This document shows, piece after piece, positions 20,190 to 24,832 of a stretch of DNA of 24,832 nucleotides. The position numbers and the translations under genes were made by a program. Under the pieces are notes generated by a model. The model ran no database searches. It saw nothing but the letters and a program-made list of their open reading frames with translations, and was not told where the DNA came from. This stretch comes from Thermomucor indicae-seudaticae (Eukaryota; Mucoromycota; Mucoromycetes; Mucorales; Lichtheimiaceae). Numbering within the stretch: position 1 is the stretch's first letter; the number at the start of each line of letters is the position of its first letter. Where the stretch lies: the NCBI GenBank assembly GCA_000787465.1, contig JSYX01000525.1, positions 1 through 24,832 of the forward strand, written 5' to 3'.

Positions 20190-21165
20190 CACAGACCAAG
20201 CCTAGTTGCCTAATATGCAATTCCGCATGGGTATAATCATCTCACGGTACGGCCGTAGTCCACACCCGTGCCGAAAGCACTCGTAGCAACCATCACACGA
20301 CACGTGCCTTACAGAAATTCTTGGTATTTCTTATCCTTATGGTCCTTTGTGAGCACACCCTCCCTCCATGGAAAAAGTCTGCTGTAAACCCGTAATGCCG
20401 CAAACTGGACGCCGCGTCTACCACTTGTCATGCGTTGCGCCATACACGATAACTCAGTCTTGCGGTCCCTGGTTTTCCTCCAGCGCAGTGCCCACTAGAT
20501 CGCGAAGCTCTTGCAAAATGTCGCCATGGTGTCTATGAACCCGGTGTCCATGGTTCGGCCGCACTGTTGGTTCCCGGATGACGCGGAAATTGGCAATGAC
20601 AAGTCGCTCTAGCTTTGGAACCATGGACGGTGGTACTGTTGCAGAAAGACACACTAGCGGGACCGGAACCGTTCGCAACCATGCTAGCCACACATTGGCT
20701 TCTCGAAAAGATCGCAATTGCTCGACAAGATGCATTTCGTCCAAGACGATCCTTGCAAGTCGGCCTTGCCCATGGACTTGACGAAGGAAAGCACTAAACC
20801 GGTTCGTGGCTACGTTTTCCGTTGACACAAGAACAATACCGGACCCAAGTGATCAGCAGAAGTGGTGTTTTCGTAGGCAATGTGGCGAGCACCGACAGTT
20901 TGAAAGCGTCGCTCGAAATCAGCCAAAAGCGCGACCAGTGGAACCACGACCACAGAGACCCTGTTTTCCAGCATGGCGGGTCCGAGAAACACGTTCGTTT
21001 TGCCACCACCCGTCGGTAAGACCACAAGAAGATCTTCTTCACCGCGGAGTACCAACTCAGTTGCCAGCGCCTGCCCAGGGCTTCGAAATCCAGCGTTGCC
21101 ACCACCGAGAGCCGCTTGTAGGACTTGGACAGCACGCGCGGATATTTGGCAAAGTCCTGCCACAC
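20190..21165 (-). pseudogene. Decayed RecQ/telomere-linked-type helicase
   Basis: Helicase motifs are visible in order but in broken frames. Walker A is LPTGGGKT at 21019-20996. The DExH box is IVLDEMH near 20747-20733, and motif III is CLSATVPP near 20650. Motif V appears as RVMVATSAFGTGVDY near 20305-20260. A one-base frameshift near 20845 separates the Walker A part from the DEMH part. In-frame stops interrupt the C-terminal half, both before and after motif V. The GDFAKYPR start at 21155 follows a good splice acceptor, so the original gene had introns. The DEMH and GGGKT pattern with SAFGTGVDY resembles the RecQ-like helicases found near telomeres and in mobile contexts of fungi. It is not functional as read. 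Confidence 0.85.
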
Positions 21166-22640
21166 AAAATCAGAACAGTGGCGTTATGCCATGACAAAAC
21201 TGGTACTAACCTGTTCCCTTGTTCGTATGCGCTTCATACTCTGGTGCTGTTGGACCACGCGATATGGCCAATGCTTCGTTCCTTATGGTTAGTCGGTGCT
21301 CCAACTCCAACAGCGCAACCCTTTCACGGATGGCCTGGTTTGCTTGGTACTCGGCCTTTGCTCTTGCTTCCTATTCCGTCCCTTCACTTACAGGGAACGC
21401 ACCCGGGAACTTGTAAATACCATCACCGCATCCTACGGCTCAGCATTACAGCCGCTCGGACCTTGGTCAGCGGTATCTTGACCCTTTGGCGATTCTGAAG
21501 CACTACCATCTTGCAAGCAAGTGGCAAGATCTGCTCAGTAGGTCATAGACAGAAGCTCTCCTTTTGGAAAACGGCTTACATGCTTCGAACCCAATACAAG
21601 TGCAACGTACTTCTTCTTTGGTCCTCTTCATCAAAAAGCTCTGTACAATTGGTAGCTCCGTTAGCTGTCATCCGCCAGTAAGCTCCCTCTGAGGAAGCTC
21701 TAAAGATTGCCGTTTTACTCCATTTCCCGTTACCTTCACAGATTGCAAACGTGCAAACGTGCAAACGTGCGATCGTTGGTCAAGGCAGTTTTCGCAATGA
21801 CACTCGAAGGCATAGTGAAAAGAGAAAGGAGGGCAGGGCGAAGGACGGTGGTAGAAAATCCCTGAATTCTCTGTATACGTATCCCAGTAATGGATGGTGA
21901 CTCAGAGCACCGCTTGCGAACAGGCTTCCCATATGTGTGCGCGAAAGTCGTTTCGCCCTGGTAGGAGTTTCCACTTGGAAGCGTACACGAGCTATAAAGC
22001 GTCCACATTTGGATTGTCAGAACTGGCGTCGCGTTTTGGTGAGCCAGTCGCCTAACTCGCCGTTATGACGCGCACTCATGTAGTCCGACATATAAGAAAC
22101 TAGGGAAGCCTTCGCGCCTAAATGACGGGGGCCCTGCGGAGCATCCCGAACTGCCCAAAGGGCTTCGATCCACAGATCAACGATCAGCCTCTCTCTACCG
22201 AGGCACCAGCACCCTAGGGAGAGGCAGAATGGAAATCCCATTTTGTTTGACAACAGACATAGCAGCCCAAATAATAGAACCGCTAAGGTGAAACACTCCA
22301 TTAATAAAGAATCGACTAAAGATATGGTACTGCGGAAAAAGACAACATTATACAAACCGAAGGCTCGTTTGCTGCTGTGAACGCTTTTGGCCGCCTAGCA
22401 GGGAACAGGCACAGCAGCCGTTGCGGTTGGTGGAAAAAAGAAGGCCGTCTTTAATGCAGCCTTCACGTTGTCGGCGGACCAATGCCGACGTGCTAGCGCA
22501 AGGACACTTGAAGCAAAGTAGGCGCTTATCTGTCCACGAGCGCCATCACGGGCACCGCAAAGGACAAATCCACTCACTCCTTGACTTTTGTACGTTGTAA
22601 ATGTTGACATTCTCATGAGGGGCAAAACCAAACGCTTACC
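21166..22640 (-). pseudogene. Probable 5' remnant of the helicase gene
   Basis: Short minus-strand open pieces follow one another in shifting frames: 22631-22395, 22355-22017, 22008-21736, 21764-21576 and about 21390-21210. The last ends with TAPEYEAHTNKGT just before a GTTAGT donor that pairs with the acceptor of the helicase exon. None has a domain I recognise. Frame changes and stops between pieces suggest decay together with lost introns. Assignment to the helicase rests on strand, adjacency and the last splice junction. Confidence 0.45.
21744..21768. repeat. Short tandem repeat of GCAAACGT
   Basis: Three adjacent copies of the 8-mer GCAAACGT lie inside the helicase-gene remnant. Three 8-bp units change the frame, so this array may be one of the lesions. 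Confidence 0.8.
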
Positions 22641-24832
22641 TTGGGACGAGAGCAGTCCGAAGGTGAGGGGAGAGAGGGCATAGCGGGCGAATATTGGTCC
22701 ATCGTTTCTTTAATTACGTACTATGTTTGCCATGAAGGCTCTATCGATATCCTCGGTTAGGAGGCCCTGCCCATGAGCGGACGACACTAATAGTGTCCTC
22801 ACAACACAGTCGTTCTTGTAGAGAAGACGGGTCACGGTTTAAAAAAGTTCGACTCTGCGCGTCTGTGCAGCTTGAGGATTCGTGGCGTTAGAGAGGAAAG
22901 GCATCAGAGGAACGCCGCATAGAATGAACGGGACCATTCCAAGTGAAGGCCTGCAGATGTCCAGCGCAGACGCTCCAAACTTGAAATTCTTCAGAACGCT
23001 CCTAGCACGTCTTGAGCAGGATAGCTCACTAAGTCTATGTGTTCACTTACTGCCATGACGTCAACGAGCTCGCTGTATGTCGGGTTCTTCAATGAAGTCA
23101 GTACGATGTCATTGCTGAATTGCTTCGGGAATGAACGAGCCCTGGAAATACTCGTTTTAATGCACTTGACTCTTGCGGGCCGAAGGAGTGCGGATGGAGC
23201 ACAGCATACTGGCTCCGTGAGGTATCCCGATAAACCGAAGGGGACTAGAGCTCTCGAAAAGAAGTGGAAAAACGTACACCCGTGATGCAGTTGGGTGAAC
23301 CTCTCTCAGTCTTGTGAAGCGTAGGGAACCCGACGGTAGCAGTAGACATAGCGGTAATTTAGCGATCGTACCATATGAGTGTTCAATACAATATACTTAT
23401 AAGCTGGCTTTCAACATTACGGATTGTTAAAGGAGCTTGATGAATGCCAAGGCCAAAAGCAGACGAAGAGCATAATTACCCCGTGCAGAGTTGATACGTT
23501 TCCTAGTCGCCAATCTCGATGCTCTTGCCACGGCAGAGTTTCCCTTACTTATAGTCTCTTGCATTTAGTCGTCGGTCCTTTGATTAGTTCAAGAGATGGC
23601 ATTTTGCTTGGTTTTGCCTAGTCATGCCTATCAACAATTCGCGTCTCTACGGCTCCAGAGCGATCCTCCGCAGGGTGACAAGAAGGCCGCCTTCCGTACC
23701 GTTCTGTGGCTCGTTATCTCACCCGTCCTTCATAAGAGTGCGAGCTGACTCTTCCGACCTCTAGACTCGCGGTAGTGCATGAGCATTATTTGAGACAAGG
23801 TCAGCGTTCTTTGCTCCTTTTCGAGTCAACTGAGTATCAGCCGGCCACGTAATACCGCATATCCACAGTGTCGGTGAAAGCGCGAGACGATTTTGTTTTC
23901 TTTGAGTGACATATCGTGCTCCATTCTGAAACTGTCTCCCTACAAATCCAGCGAGTTCATGTCTCTTTGTCCACCTACCAGTGGAATTCCTTCGAGCTTT
24001 GGTCCCCGCGCGCTTTGTGCCGCCTACTGCATTTGTCGGTATACTGGAAGTATCGGGGATTTTGCCATCCAGAAGAAGCAGAGCGCGACTGCAGCTCACT
24101 CTATGAGGTCGACTAATGTTCGGGAATTGACAGACAAGTCTAGTTATTCAAAACACCTTAACCTGAAATGTCCAGCTCTCGAAATCTTCACGAGAAAGCC
24201 GGCTGAGAGACAAAGTCCCGATGCTTCATCTAGGACACGAACAACTGCAATCGGAACTTCCATTGACGAAAGGCAAGTTTCGAAATTGCTGGATGCGTTC
24301 GGCTATTGAGTCTTATTGAATTCCAAAGACTAAAAGGTCACAGAGGTACAAGTAGCCTGTGCAATCAAAACTTGTGTCGCCAGTTTGACATTCGCCGTTC
24401 GTGATCGTGTTTAGCAGTTTTTACCGACGATCAACGTGCTTTAATCGAGATTAATTTTTGGAATGTGTTTCCTGAATGTCGAAATGCGCGTACAAGACTT
24501 TGACCTTAGGATTGACAGCTGATCGAAAGATGCTTACGCAACAGGTGTGCCAGGAATCCTGTCGCTTGGAAAAATTCGGCTGAAATTTATCCGCCTGCAG
24601 GCTTTGTATCGATCTCTGGATTTTGTAGCAGTGAGCTAGCCGAAAGGGAAAAAAAAACCACGCGTCTTTTTAGGAGACCTAAACCAGTAAGGACACGGTA
24701 AGGCAAGCATCACCATCCTTGATTATGCATTTTGCCTTGTACATGCATAAACTCCATGTTTGATAATTGACCGGTTCATCCCTTAAAAATTTCAATTCGA
24801 ACTGACGCCCCCTACTGGATTTTTCCCGGAGA
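22641..24832. other. Right-end stretch with no intact gene
   Basis: No domain or splice pattern is recognisable. The longest frames are 23893-24309 on plus (138 aa) and 24099-23761 on minus (112 aa), which overlap each other and show no motif. A 15-bp palindrome, GACACTA-A-TAGTGTC, lies at 22783-22797. The composition is less AT-rich than the 15-18 kb region and minus-strand frames continue in broken pieces, so this may be more of the decayed helicase element. Confidence 0.4.

Noticed and set aside
20806..21498. A 230-codon plus-strand frame opposite the helicase
   Set aside because: It is the antisense of the helicase motifs on the minus strand and has no domain of its own.
23761..24309. 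Overlapping frames of 112 (minus) and 138 (plus) codons
   Set aside because: No motif, no splice signals and mutual overlap; at most remnants of the decayed element.
1..24832. CRISPR array or bacterial defence system
   Set aside because: The DNA is eukaryotic, with spliceosomal introns in nearly every gene. The regular units at 1786-2179 are exon-intron cassettes, not repeat-spacer units.

Overview
This is eukaryotic nuclear DNA, most likely from an early-diverging filamentous fungus of the Mucoromycota type. Genes are short and dense. They carry many tiny introns (about 53-86 nt) with GT..AG ends, and CTAAC/TTAAC-like branch sites in many of them. The protein set is typical of a fungal housekeeping region: a Hook dynein adaptor, the phosphoinositide phosphatase Sac1, the ribosome-biogenesis protein NOL12/Rrp17, CCDC25/Jlp2, a GNAT acetyltransferase, a Rieske protein and TXNDC17. 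I joined exons by hand from conserved motifs and phase. Each of the eight intact multi-exon models (three exons or fewer up to sixteen) closes in frame from ATG to stop.

Layout. 1-720: no gene seen. 721-4014 (-): a kinesin-like gene whose motor domain has lost the recognisable nucleotide-binding motifs; its coiled coil is built partly from tandem 42-nt exon cassettes, and its basic tail has three repeats. 4015-5130: divergent upstream region. 5131-8425 (+): Hook, 15 exons. 8506-10950 (-): Sac1, 9 exons, tail-to-tail with Hook. 11105-11683 (-): NOL12/Rrp17, sharing a 144-bp divergent promoter with CCDC25/Jlp2 (11828-12897, +). The CCDC25 model needs a one-nucleotide exon. 13293-14135 (+): GNAT acetyltransferase. 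14272-14772 (-): Rieske protein. 14773-18562: gene-poor, AT-rich DNA holding a 159-bp Tc1/mariner-type MITE (15962-16120), a CT microsatellite, an imperfect inverted-repeat element (17219-17628) and a GC-rich hairpin block. 18563-19010 (-): TXNDC17. 19269-19912 (-): unidentified four-helix membrane protein. About 20190-22640 (-): a decayed RecQ/telomere-linked-type helicase with frameshifts and stops. 22640-24832: no intact gene; possibly more of the same decayed element.

Functional links. The kinesin-like gene and Hook are head to head and both point to microtubule transport, Hook as dynein activator and the pseudomotor perhaps as a non-motile microtubule binder (inference). NOL12 and the NFACT-R protein CCDC25 are RNA/ribosome related and share a promoter region. 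The rest looks like ordinary unlinked fungal gene order that grades into repeat-rich, pseudogene-bearing DNA on the right.
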